NCBI GenBank assembly: GCA_037179515.1
Contig: JAXCGZ010005716.1
Coordinates: 82,501 to 110,000, forward strand
From: Halocaridina rubra
Lineage: Eukaryota; Arthropoda; Malacostraca; Decapoda; Atyidae
Direction: 5' to 3'
DNA: 27,500 bases
Below the pieces are notes generated by a model that had not been told where the DNA came from, did not search any database, and saw only the letters and a list, made by a program, of their open reading frames with translations. The position numbers were made by a program, and so were the translations under genes. Of this stretch, positions 10,870 through 19,830 are shown piece by piece. Position 1 is the stretch's first letter. Every line of letters starts with the position of its first letter.

Positions 10870-10898
10870 GTTGTCTCCTCCATGTTGAAGGAGACAAC
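10870..10898. repeat. 10-bp perfect stem-loop between AG arrays
   Basis: GTTGTCTCCT (10870-10879) pairs with AGGAGACAAC (10889-10898) around a 9-nt loop. It lies between two long AG arrays. It may be a chance structure. Confidence 0.4.
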
Positions 10899-10957
10899 AC
10901 TAGTATCTTATTATTTCAACAAAGCGCCGTTTTATCAAGAAAAAGGAAACGGAAGGG

Positions 10958-10959
<2 letters not shown>

Positions 10960-11036
<77 letters not shown>
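10960..11036. repeat. (AG)n microsatellite
   Basis: About 77 bp of pure AG. Confidence 0.95.
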
Positions 11037-11038
<2 letters not shown>

Positions 11039-11130
11039 GATGGGTCATAAGGGAAGTCCATGTTATGGTAAAACTAGATAAGACGTTTCGATGGTTTTCT
11101 TAAAGACGGCAAAAAGATAAAGAAAAAAGT

Positions 11131-11131
<1 letters not shown>

Positions 11132-11193
<62 letters not shown>
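11132..11193. repeat. (AG)n microsatellite
   Basis: About 60 bp of AG, the third AG array within 400 bp on the same strand. Confidence 0.95.
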
Positions 11194-11194
<1 letters not shown>

Positions 11195-11585
11195 ACATCC
11201 CGTACTACATCTTGTATGATTAAGAGGACGGAGTGTTGAAAACGAGTCTTCTTGCAAGATGTGAGTGATCAGTTTTCATTATTTAATTGGTGTAATATCG
11301 CTCTCTGGCCGGAAGCCTCGACGAGGAACAACTGTAGAATTTTTCTATAGCGAGGGCGGCACCGGCGAGGGTTCTCGGACGTTTCCTGTGTATTCCGAAA
11401 TAAGTATTTGTTTTATGGGTCATCTTGTTTGTTTTTGGGATTCAGACATATGTATTTTAACTGCGAAATAAGGATGGAATGCTCGCGATTGCTACCAAAA
11501 AAAAAAAAAGTATTTTTAGTGATATTCTATTGGGTGGATTCTATAGGAATTATATTGGGGAATATTCAGCCTCTGATATTTTTAT
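11194..11585. other. Unassigned, with a GC-rich island
   Basis: Around 11295-11390 the sequence is clearly richer in G+C than its surroundings and lacks simple repeats. The plus frame covering it (11265-11471) has a varied composition, but no domain is recognised and there is no splice or start context I trust. It could be a lone exon or an unrecognised transposon piece. Confidence 0.3.
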
Positions 11586-11588
11586 ACG

Positions 11589-11590
11589 GG

Positions 11591-11632
<42 letters not shown>

Positions 11633-11790
11633 GCTATTATTATTATTACTATTATTATTATTGTTATTATTATTATTATTATCATTATTATTATTATTAT
11701 TATCATTATTATTATTATTATTATTATTAATATCATCATCGTCTTTGTTGTTGTTGTTGTTGCTGCTGCTGCTAGTGTTATTAGTGTCAC

Positions 11791-11830
<40 letters not shown>

Positions 11831-11862
11831 GTTATTATTATTATTAATATAATTTACTATAA
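11589..11862. repeat. Complex (ATT)n with TTG/CTG/ATC blocks
   Basis: About 270 bp of ATT interrupted by ATC, TTG and CTG runs. All long frames here, on both strands, are repeat translations. Confidence 0.95.
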
Positions 11863-11921
11863 TTATTTTTACTATTCATCTCCATAATGAGGATAAATAG
11901 TGGCACATATGACAGGAAATA

Positions 11922-11946
11922 ACATTATTATTATTTATTATTATTA

Positions 11947-11978
<32 letters not shown>
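11922..11978. repeat. (ATT)n microsatellite
   Basis: Second, shorter ATT array. Confidence 0.9.
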
Positions 11979-12620
11979 GTCAACAGAGAAGCCATTATTA
12001 TATAAAAATATTCGATAAAATTACCGGTATAACATAGCTAAGCCTTAAATCAAATTTCATGATCACTCCTTAAAGCAGTTGAGTTTACAGCGTACATATT
12101 CGCTAGCATATCAGGATGTACTACAAATTCAATTACGACACTCGAGTAACATCATCACTTTGCATCCAGGAGCAGAAATAATCGCAGAGCCAGCCAACAT
12201 CCGCAGTAGGCACTGAAGTCATCATATTTGTGGAGGGAGATAGACTGTTATTGACTCTAGGGCTTTAACATTTCCGGTATTGGTCTGTCTTATCTTAATC
12301 CATCCCTAAACCTCTCGCAACGGCCTTTGCAACTGACCTTTTCAAAAAAGTGAAAAAAGAAAAAAAATAAGATTCATTTAACCGGATGTGACGTCATAAG
12401 GCGCGCACATTCGACAAATTAGTATGAAGGAAGATTTAGTGGCAATAGGAAGTGCTTTTTCTTCTTCTTCTTCCTGTGGAGTTTTGCCTCCTTTGGGCAG
12501 GAAGATTTTAACTTGACACTGCAGGAGGCAGCAGTAGCAATAGTAGTTCTCTGGTGTGAAAAACTGAAGATCTGGCTTGGCAAGGTAAATATATCTATAA
12601 GTAATTATCTTATCTCAGGG
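11979..12620. other. Unassigned; includes a CRE-like site
   Basis: Ordinary-complexity DNA. TGACGTCA occurs at 12389-12396, followed by AAGGCGCGC, a mildly promoter-like context. No open frame of convincing coding quality was found on either strand. Confidence 0.4.
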
Positions 12621-12795
12621 AACCGCGGTGGCCGAGTGGTTAGAGTGCTCAACTCGGGATTTGATAGACTCACGATCGAGCCCACCGTGGAACGCCAGGG
12701 AGGGCAGACAACTTTAATTCCCTAGCCACACTCTGACTGTGTCCACCCCCATACTGGGGAATAATAGTGACATAAAACGAGGATTCTTATTATTC
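12621..12795 (+). repeat. SINE-B copy 2 (tRNA-derived)
   Basis: The head begins CCGCGGTGGCCGAGTGGTTA with an A box TGGCCGAGTGG and a degenerate B box GATCGAGCCC near 12674. The body contains TTTAATTCCCTAGCC and GTGTCCACCCCCATACTGGGG. The tail word GTGACATAAAACGAGG is echoed by ACATAAAACGGTGG in copy 3. It ends in a TTATTATTC tail. Head to tail is about 175 bp, a normal SINE length. Confidence 0.8.
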
Positions 12796-13135
12796 ATCTT
12801 ATCTTCTATCCTTGCACGAACACTGTCAAATATTTAGAAAAATCAAGGAATACGAAATCTGTTCAAAATGTAGACAGACAATGATTTAACTCAATAGTAT
12901 TTTTACTATTCTATAATTGCATGCATATACTCGCGATAAGAATGATTCACTTGAGTGTTAAGCTCTACATAATTGTCATTACCACCACTACTACTACTAC
13001 TACTACTACGTCACACAATATACAAGAGTATTGTTAATACATTTTTTGGAGTATCTTCTCTGTAGTATTTTTATACATTTTAAGATGAACACATCCCAGT
13101 ATATAAATATATGAACAATTGTAATAAATTATAAT
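12796..13135. other. Unassigned, contains (CTA)n
   Basis: AT-rich, with an ACT/CTA run at 12981-13009. No gene signal. Confidence 0.5.
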
Positions 13136-13325
13136 CCGGTTTTACGTCAAAGACTCTCTTTTCTAGTTAGGGCTAAAACGGTGCCTCTATACGAAGGACT
13201 TTGGTTTTGGCAGAGTGAAGTCGTTACCCTGAATGAAAGCCCTTTCTAACCTCGGACTGTGGCTTGTATCGAATCGACGAACCTGACTAATCAATGTCAC
13301 GCACTCTACCATCCAGCCACGGTGG
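13136..13325 (-). repeat. SINE-A copy 2, minus strand, near full length
   Basis: The reverse complement runs from a tRNA-like head (CCACCGTGGCTGGATGGTAG) to the 3' word TTGACGTAAAACCGG. The middle reads GAGGTTAG...GGGTAACGACTTCACTCTGCC, matching the other copies with substitutions. The B box is damaged. About 190 bp. One of the more diverged members. Confidence 0.85.
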
Positions 13326-13499
13326 CTAGAATATTAAAATGAATAGAAATAAAAAGAAAAAACAATATATTAAATATTTTCTTTAGCTGTGAAAATGAAC
13401 GAAATACCTCCAAGTCATTTACGTAAATTCCACATTTTAGTGAAAATATTAGTTGAAAAATATTAATTAGTGCTAACTAAAATTTGAACGAAAACATGT

Positions 13500-14560
13500 A
13501 TTATGAAACAGACCGAAGCTTTTCGAAAAATATTTATTGGATTCAACTTGTCAAAATACGAATATTATATGGATACTTCTCTGCTATGAGAATACAAGAA
13601 TATATTCTAGTATAAATTTTTCCAACAGACTTCCAACATAAGTGCTTCATCTGAGAATCTTTCCATTATTATGAATAACCAATTTTACTGCTAAACAATA
13701 AGAAAACACTTAGACGGCAATTAATCATTAATAAATTGCTAAATTTCTTTGAATATGAACCAGACCAGTCATTAAATTAGATACTGCTAGTTCAATATAC
13801 TACTATTAAAAAAACCTGTCAGCCACTGTTATATTATTTATACAGCATAAGTCCTTTGAATGCAAACAAAACCATTGTTTAGATTAGTTACTACTATGGC
13901 ACGACATTAGAAAAAAGATATGTCAGATATTGCGTCTGCATGTAAGCGACAAAATTGCTTTATGTGTAAGCCAGATAATTATTTGTCATGGATGCTGCTT
14001 GAGCATGACCGTGCACGTAAATGCCTATTCAGCAACTGGTCTATCATACACTCATCATTGAGTAGTTTGTGTTACCAGACAATACTAATAAGCTATCAAG
14101 TGCAAAAGGGTTTTTTGTTAGATAAATGCTCCATCAAACACAAAGCATAACTACCTGGCAAGTGGACCAGATCATGCTCTGTGTAAGGCCACTTTCACAC
14201 CAAAGTGGTACGTCGCAAGTGGCATGCCACGTGGCACGCCATTGAAAAAGAACATCCGGAAATATATGAACCCTATCACACAGAAGTGGCGTGACACGTC
14301 CCATGTGCAACGCCAATTCTGTGTGAAAGGTTTCATATATTTCCGGATGTTCTTTTTCAACTGGCGTGCCACGTGGCATGTCACGTGCGACGTGCCACTT
14401 TGGTGTGAAAGCGGCCTAAGGAAACTTGTCTGTAATAATTCTATCATAAATTGCATAAGTGCTTTGTTTGTGAACCAGACCATAGCTTTCACCCATTTTA
14501 GCCATGATGAGGGTCCCACAAAGTTTGGAAACCTTAAAATGAAAATATAAAAAGTAAAAA
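13500..14560. repeat. Degenerate tandem repeat, period about 104 bp
   Basis: The word GAACCAGACCA and its variants recurs near 13757, 13861, 13967, 14069, 14160 and 14471. Each is preceded by TTTG or TTATG and by an earlier block such as AAACCTGTCAG...CAGCATAAGTCC. Spacing is about 102-106 bp for the first steps, and the last step becomes shorter if the MITE at 14187-14416 is removed. Units are strongly diverged. Confidence 0.5.
14187..14416. mobile_element. 230-bp foldback MITE, PIF/Harbinger-like
   Basis: Nearly the whole element is one inverted repeat: the ends read GGCC(A/G)CTTTCACACCAAAG inward from both sides, and complementarity continues to a small central loop near 14300. It is flanked by TAA at 14184-14186 and 14417-14419, fitting the 3-bp TWA target duplication of PIF/Harbinger elements. 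No transposase frame; short frames across it are palindrome artefacts. It also contains nested palindromes such as GCATGCCACGTGGCAC. It sits inside a degenerate tandem repeat. Superfamily is inferred from target site and end sequence only. Confidence 0.8.
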
Positions 14561-14841
14561 AAAAAGTTCAAAGTAACAGATATCAGCATTAACCTCCTGA
14601 AGAAACATTCAGAAGCCATGTAAAGAAATATCCATTTGCATGTTCAACTCCTTCATTATGTGAAGTGGTTCTGACCACACTTTGAGATAAGATAATAGTG
14701 ATGATATAATCTTAACAGTATGTTTGCTTTGACGTGTTATCAGAATGGAATTTTTTATGACTTCCTTCTGAAAGGAAACACCTGTTCTACAACCCGCTAA
14801 AAGTTTGGAAATGTCTTCTTCTTCTTCTTCTTTATTTTTTT

Positions 14842-15170
14842 ACGTCTAGTCTCATAGGTTGTCTCTAGTGTGATTAATTCTTTCTTATATTACGTCTAGT
14901 ATGAGAGGGCATCTCTAGTGTGAATAAATTTCTAGAAATTAAATTTCTTCTTCTGTCTTTCTTTTTTACGTCTAGTATGAGAGGGCATCTCTAGTGTGAA
15001 TAAATTTCTAGAAATTAAATTTTTTCTTCTGTCTTTCTTTTTTACGTCTAGTATTGAGAGGGCTTCTCTAGTGTGAATAAATTTCTAGAAATTAAATTAT
15101 TTCTTCTGTCTTTCTTTTTAACGTCTAGTGTGAGAGGTTGTCTCTAGAGTGAATAATTTTCTAGAAATTT
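14842..15170. repeat. 76-bp tandem repeat
   Basis: ACGTCTAGT recurs at 14842, 14892, 14968, 15044 and 15121, so the period is 76-77 bp with one short 50-bp first unit. Inner units share GAGAGGGCATCTCTAGTG and TTTCTAGAAATTAAAT nearly exactly. Each unit has CTAGAAATT and a pyrimidine tract TCTTCTGTCTTTC. Confidence 0.9.
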
Positions 15171-15683
15171 ACCGTTTTTCTTGCCGTTTGATGTACATAA
15201 TCAGTTAATGTATGTTTATGGAGTTCTGGACGCTGTTATTTCAGGAAAAGCTCTGAAACAATTTTTTTTCCCAGCTGATCCCTTTAAGATCATTTCATTC
15301 GCTATAAACCTGGACCTTAGCTAAAAATTAATTCCGTTGGTAACAAATACTTAAAACATAGACGATTTTTGTCCATGTCAGTAATACAAATATATAAAAA
15401 AAGATCAAAATGTATATAGAAATATTTTATCAAGTCGCAAACTGAAAAAAATAAAATAAGTCCTTATTTAAAAGTTACTCATTACGAACATTTTCTGGAA
15501 ATCAAAATTTTGTGATATATTCCTAACCTTGAGTCGTGTTTATTCAGAGTTTTATCTACTAGGTTGATCAGCTGCTGAAAGCAGCTGTCTAGTTTTTTCT
15601 TTCAATTTTATGTTTGACCACATTTTCTCAGCTGTCTGAGAGAACGAACTTCTGGTGAGATACACCGTAAGTTCAGACGCTGA
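15171..15683. other. Unassigned
   Basis: AT-rich spacer before the RTE-like LINE. One small stem-loop, CAGCTGCT/AGCAGCTG (15569-15587). The open frame that starts at 15655 uses GTG in this flank, so its first dozen or so residues are probably not element sequence. Confidence 0.5.
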
Positions 15684-17010
15684 AGGAAAAAAAAAAGTAT
15701 ATTGTGAAAGCAGTAATTTTAGGGGTATAAGTTTGTTGAGTGTGGTAGGAAAAGTGTATGGTAGGATACTGGTTAATAGGATTAGGGATAAGACAGAATA
15801 TGTGATCGCGGAAGTGCAGAGTGGTTTTAGGAGAGGTAGAGGTTGTATAGATCAGATTTTTATAGTTAGGCAGTTATGTGAGAAATATTTAGCAAAGGGT
15901 AAGGATGTGTATTTTGCATTTTTGGATCTGGAGAAAGCATATGATAGAGTTGATAGAGAGGCTATATGGAATGTTTTGAGATTATATGGAATCAATGGTA
16001 AATTGTTGCATGCAGTGAAGAGTTTGTATGAGGGTAGTAGAGCTTGTGTTAGGGTAGGGAATGAAGTGAGTGAGTGGTTTCCAGTGAGTGTGGGACTAAG
16101 ACAGGGATGTGTGATGTCACCATGGCTGTTCAATTTGTATATTGATGGAGTTGTAAGAGAGGTGAATGAGCGAGTGCGTGGTCGAGGTTTGAGAATGGTA
16201 GATGGGGATGATAACGAGTGGGAGCTGAATCAGTTGCTGTTTGCAAATGATACTGTGGTGGTGGCAGATTCAGAGGAAAAGCTATGTCAGTTAGTGTCAC
16301 AATTTGGAATGGTGTGTGAGAGAAGGAAGCTGCGAGTGAATGTGGGAAAGAGTAAGGTTATGAGGTGTACAATAAATGAGGATGGCGCTGGATTGAATGT
16401 TATGTTGAATGGAGAGACACTTGAGGAGGTTAATCAGTTTAAGTATTTAGGCTCGGTTATAGCTGCAAATGGTGGAGTGGAAGCAGATGTGTGTCACAGA
16501 GTGAATGAAGGATGTAAAGTGTTGGGTGCATTGAAAGGAGTGATGATGAATAGAGGGTTGGAAATGAATGTTAAGAAAGTTTTGTATGAGAAAGTGGTTG
16601 TGCCAACTGTGATGTATGGATCAGAGTTATGGGGTATGAAAGTAAGTGAGAGACGGAAACTAAATGTGTTTGAGATGAAATGCCTGAGGAGTATGATTGG
16701 TGTATCTCGATTGGATAGGGTTAGGAATGAAGTGGTGAGAGCAAGAACGGGTGTGAGGAGAGAAATTGCAGCCAGAGTAGATATGAATGTTCTAAGATGG
16801 TTTGGCCATGTGGAAAGGATGGATGATGAAAGGCTGCTGAAAAAGGTGATGAATGCGAGAGTTGATGGGAGAAATGCTAGAGGGAGGCCTAGGTTTGGAT
16901 GGATGGATGGAGTAAGGAGAGCCCTGAATGATAGGAGGATGGATGTGAGGGAAGCAAGCGAGCGTGCTAGGAATAGGAATGAGTGGCGAGCGATTGTGAC
17001 GCGGCTCTGA
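15655..17010 (+). pseudogene. RTE-like reverse transcriptase, catalytic Asp lost
   Basis: 451 codons without a stop. In order: NFRGISLLSVVGKVYGRIL (21-39), QSGFRRGRGCIDQIF (55-69), motif A FAFLDLEKAYDRVD with catalytic Asp 91, motif B GLRQGCVMSPWLFN (148-160), motif C FANDT (196-200), YLGSVI (265-270), YGSELW (321-326), and the C-terminal RWFGHVERM (381-389) and RGRPRFGWMDGV (409-420) typical of RTE/BovB-type elements. Motif C should be FADD; here residue 198 is Asn (AAT at 16246-16248, one G-to-A change), which should abolish polymerisation. The endonuclease half is absent. The GTG start lies in flanking DNA, so no true start is present. Role in the family: target-primed reverse transcription. 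Confidence 0.9.
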
Positions 17011-17280
17011 TGGGCATCTGCTGTTACCACGGGGCTGCATCTTACAAAGATAGCCCTGTGGTAGGGGCAGTAGGAGGAGCTGGCAGTTGTGAAGCGACAC
17101 AGTTTGTGGAAGAGCCGGGAGGATGGGCTGTGGCAATCCAGCAGTGCCATCTGAACGGTCGCTAGCTCCCTCGTCATTGCCCATAGAGCAAAGTAATCCC
17201 CCTATTTGTTTTCCTTTCTTGATGTCGGCTACCCCCCAATTAAAGGGGGAAACAGCCAAGGTATATGTATGTATGTATGT
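15684..17280 (+). mobile_element. 5'-truncated RTE-like LINE
   Basis: Consists of an RT frame, a 270-bp 3' untranslated region and a (TATG)n tail. Element sequence starts at about 15684, upstream of the NFRGIS motif; the endonuclease domain is missing. The 3' region holds a stem TACCACGGGGCT with AGCCCTGTGGTA (17025-17063, 11 of 12 pairs) and a terminal hairpin with outer stem GGCT/AGCC (17227-17230 with 17254-17257) and inner C-run/G-run. The same terminal hairpin is found in the AAT array at 929-1930 and, in altered form, in element C. Confidence 0.9.
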
Positions 17281-17374
17281 GAAAGCAAAATATATATAAA
17301 AATACTGCATTTGGTGTAAATTACAATCTGTTGCTTTCAATTGCTATATGGACACTATGGAAATACGCAAACCG
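17281..17374. other. Flank of RTE-like LINE
   Basis: Short mixed sequence between the LINE tail and the satellite field, nothing recognised. Confidence 0.4.
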
Positions 17375-17722
17375 TTATTTTCTTAATTTTATTAATTACG
17401 CAGAGATGTAATTTCTTATATTAATTAGACATTGTATTATTAACTGAATATTTATAAATTAGTTATATACTGCGTAGTACATATATTTCTCATTTTTTTT
17501 AATTATGCATTTTTGGAATGTTTACTTAAGGAGTTTTATGATTTTTCACATTGTTTTTTTTTTATTATAATTAAACTGCATCTCTGATATTTTTATTATA
17601 TATAACTTATTCTCATATTCCTAAATAAAACATTTCAGGAATTTTAGAATTACCTTTTTATATTCCTAAATTAGGTGTTTCTGGAATTTTTATATTAAGC
17701 ATTTTCTGATGTCTTAGTTGGG

Positions 17723-17724
<2 letters not shown>

Positions 17725-17759
<35 letters not shown>
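17725..17759. repeat. (GT)n microsatellite
   Basis: About 34 bp GT, next to the poly(A) end of element E copy 1. Confidence 0.9.
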
Positions 17760-17760
<1 letters not shown>

Positions 17761-17764
17761 TGAG

Positions 17765-18045
17765 TTTTTTTTTTAATGAATTTGTGTGTCAATGAGTGTG
17801 ACACCTGGACGGGCAAAGATAATTGCCCTCATCGGGCCCGGGCACCTATAAAACATACAGCAAAGAAAAATACAGATTGGGAGCGTTGTGACTTGTCAAA
17901 TGTGAATGGATAATAAGAAACGTGTAACAAATACACCAGAAGGAAGATTTAATATCGAGCTGCCCTGGCCAGGGCTATTCAAGTACAAAAGACCTTTAGA
18001 TGTAGTATCGCAAAGGGTGGTTGGTGCCATGTGTTGCCAAAGCTA
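17765..18045 (-). repeat. Element E copy 1, minus strand
   Basis: The reverse complement shares about 150 bp with 24738-24905: TTGTTACAC, TTCACAT, AAGTCACAAC, GCCC(G)GGCC, GATGAGG, TTTGCCCGTCC and GGTGTCA. It ends in an A run (T run at 17766-17774). The matching part covers 17790-17942; the higher-GC sequence up to about 18045, with a perfect palindrome GCCCTGGCCAGGGC, is probably a 5' extension absent from copy 2. Looks like a retroposon 3' end; family unknown. Confidence 0.7.
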
Positions 18046-18295
18046 AGCGATTTTCTGATATCTCTAAGTTGAACCCTTTCCTGATTTCTCGAAATTAAGC
18101 GTTTAAGGATTTCCAGATCATCTTAATTACGCAAGGTTGGATTTTTTTTTAATTAAGCGTTTTTGGATTATTCTATTTAAGTGCTTCTGTTCTGTATATT
18201 AATTATTTATATGTATTATTTAAGTATTTCTGTATATTTTCACATAAAGTTACTCCGGACTTTATATTAAATATTCCATTGTTTTATTAAAGTAG

Positions 18296-18479
18296 TCTCC
18301 ATGGCAAATTGGTGGCGTTCGCGACTCTTAGGCGGCAGGTCGAGGGTTCGCGCCCCGTCACGGACTGAGGTTAGTAAGGGCATACACTCAGAGTAACGAT
18401 TACATCTGCCAAAACAAGTTCTTCGCAAGAAGGCAATTGTCCTAGCCCTTAGTTGAAAAAGGAGCTGGTGACGTAAAAC
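18296..18479 (+). repeat. SINE-A copy 3, full length
   Basis: The head has a B box GGTTCGCGCCC (about 18345-18355) and a weak A-box region. The body reads GACTGAGGTTAGTAAGGGCA, GTAACGATTACATCTGCC, TTCGCAAGAAGGCAA, TCCTAGCCCTTAG, and the 3' end is GTGACGTAAAAC. About 185 bp. It is inserted in the satellite field, so it is younger than that field. Confidence 0.9.
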
Positions 18480-19139
18480 ATACATTTTAAAATTAAGCGC
18501 TTTTTATATTTTTATATTTTTTAAATTCGGTGTTTCTGTTGTGTCTTAAAATAAGTGTTTCTATATTTTTGTTTTCAAATAAACTCTTTTATTATTTTGC
18601 TTTTAATTTAAGCTTGTCTAAATTTTTGTGTTAAAATAGCGTCGCTATATTTTATTTTACAATAAAACCTTTGTATTCTGTTTTAAACTAAGCGTTTTTA
18701 TATTTTGTTATTAAATAAGTTTTTATACTGCTTAAAAAAAACATTTTTAAAGTTTGGATTAAAATAAAGCTTTAATATTATATATTCAAGCGATTCTATA
18801 TTTTATTTGCTTTATAAAAAGCGTTTATGTATTTTGTTTTTTAATAAGAATTTTAATTTTTTTTAAGTAAGCGTTCATATTAGCTTTAAATAAGTGTTTT
18901 TCTATTTTATTTTTATGCTAAAACTATCATTATTTGTTTAAAAAAACACAGCTACTTTATTTTTTTCTACATTATCTAAAGTAAGCAATTCTGTCTACTC
19001 TAATTTAAGCGTTGATGTATATTTTCATACTAAGCGCTTATGAAGTATTAAAAAAAAAAAAGTCTTTGAAATGTCAAAATTAAGCATTTCAGGTCGTCTA
19101 TGTTAAGCGCTACTAAGTTATTTCCAATTTAAAAAATAA

Positions 19140-19690
19140 TTCTGAGCTTTTCTTCATAATAGAACACGGAATTTTTTTCATTATCTAAATTTCGCATTTT
19201 TAATATTAAATTCTGAGCGCTTAGGGATGATAATAAATTAAAAAAAAAATTCTGAGCTCTTCTTCATAACGCAACCCGGAATTTTTTTTCATTATTTAAA
19301 TTTCGCATTTAATATGAAATTCTGAGCGCTTAGGGATGATAATAAATAAAAAAAAAAATTCTGAGCTCTTCTTCATAGTAGAACGCAGAATTTTTTTCGT
19401 TATAAAAATTTCGTATTTTTAATATAAAAATTCTGAGCGCTTAGGAATGATAATAAATATACAAAAAAAATTCTGAGCTTTTCTTCATAATAGAATGCGG
19501 AATTTTTTTCGTTATAAAAACTTCGTATTTTTAATATAAAAATTCTGAGCGCTTAGGAATGATAATAAATTTAAAAAAAAATTCTGAGCTCTTCTTTATA
19601 ATGCAACCCGTTTTTTTTTTTCATTATCTAAATTTCGCATTTTTAATATTAAATTCTGAGCGCTTAGGAATGATAATATATTAAACGCTT
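19140..19690. repeat. Five tandem units of about 111 bp
   Basis: TTCTGAGC(T)(C/T)TTCTTCATAA starts at 19140, 19250, 19359, 19471 and 19582, giving periods of 109-112 bp. Each unit ends with TTCTGAGCGCTTAGG(G/A)ATGA and an A run. Within a unit TTCTGAGC occurs twice, so the unit itself may be an old duplication. Units 3 and 4 share CGTTATAAAAA while 1, 2 and 5 have CATTAT(C/T)TAAA, showing two subtypes. Confidence 0.9.
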
Positions 19691-19694
19691 ATGG

Positions 19695-19830
19695 AGATAT
19701 AAATCAGGAGAAAATGAATGATATAAATTGACCGCTTTTGGAGTATATAAATTATGCAATTTAGAAATATTGGAAGTAAGCACTTTGGCGTTATTCAAAT
19801 TAAGCAACAGTTAATTACATGAATGAAGCG
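19695..19830. repeat. Duplicated segment, copy 1
   Basis: Matches 23075-23215 over about 135 bp: AAATGAAT(G/T)ATATAAATTGA, AAATTATGCA, GCACTTTGGCGTTAT and TTAATTACATGAAT. In copy 1 the last part passes straight into the 48-bp array; in copy 2 that part is single copy. Confidence 0.8.

Noticed and set aside
11292..11345. Start resembling U2 snRNA (ATCGCTCTCTGGCC)
   Set aside because: Similarity fades after about 14 bases; the branch-site recognition and Sm-site regions are not found.
11979..12400. Host exon on the minus strand between 12060 and 12360
   Set aside because: All three minus frames contain stops and none keeps a plausible domain; left as unassigned.
14134..14550. Overlapping frames on both strands with similar peptides
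   Set aside because: Produced by the foldback MITE, which reads alike on both strands.
16494..17177. 227-codon frame on the minus strand across the RTE-like RT
   Set aside because: Antisense shadow of the RT frame; Ser/Leu/Thr/Pro composition follows from the complementary codons.
16792..17340. 182-codon minus frame over the LINE 3' end
   Set aside because: Crosses the LINE untranslated region and flank, overlaps the RT antisense, no motif.
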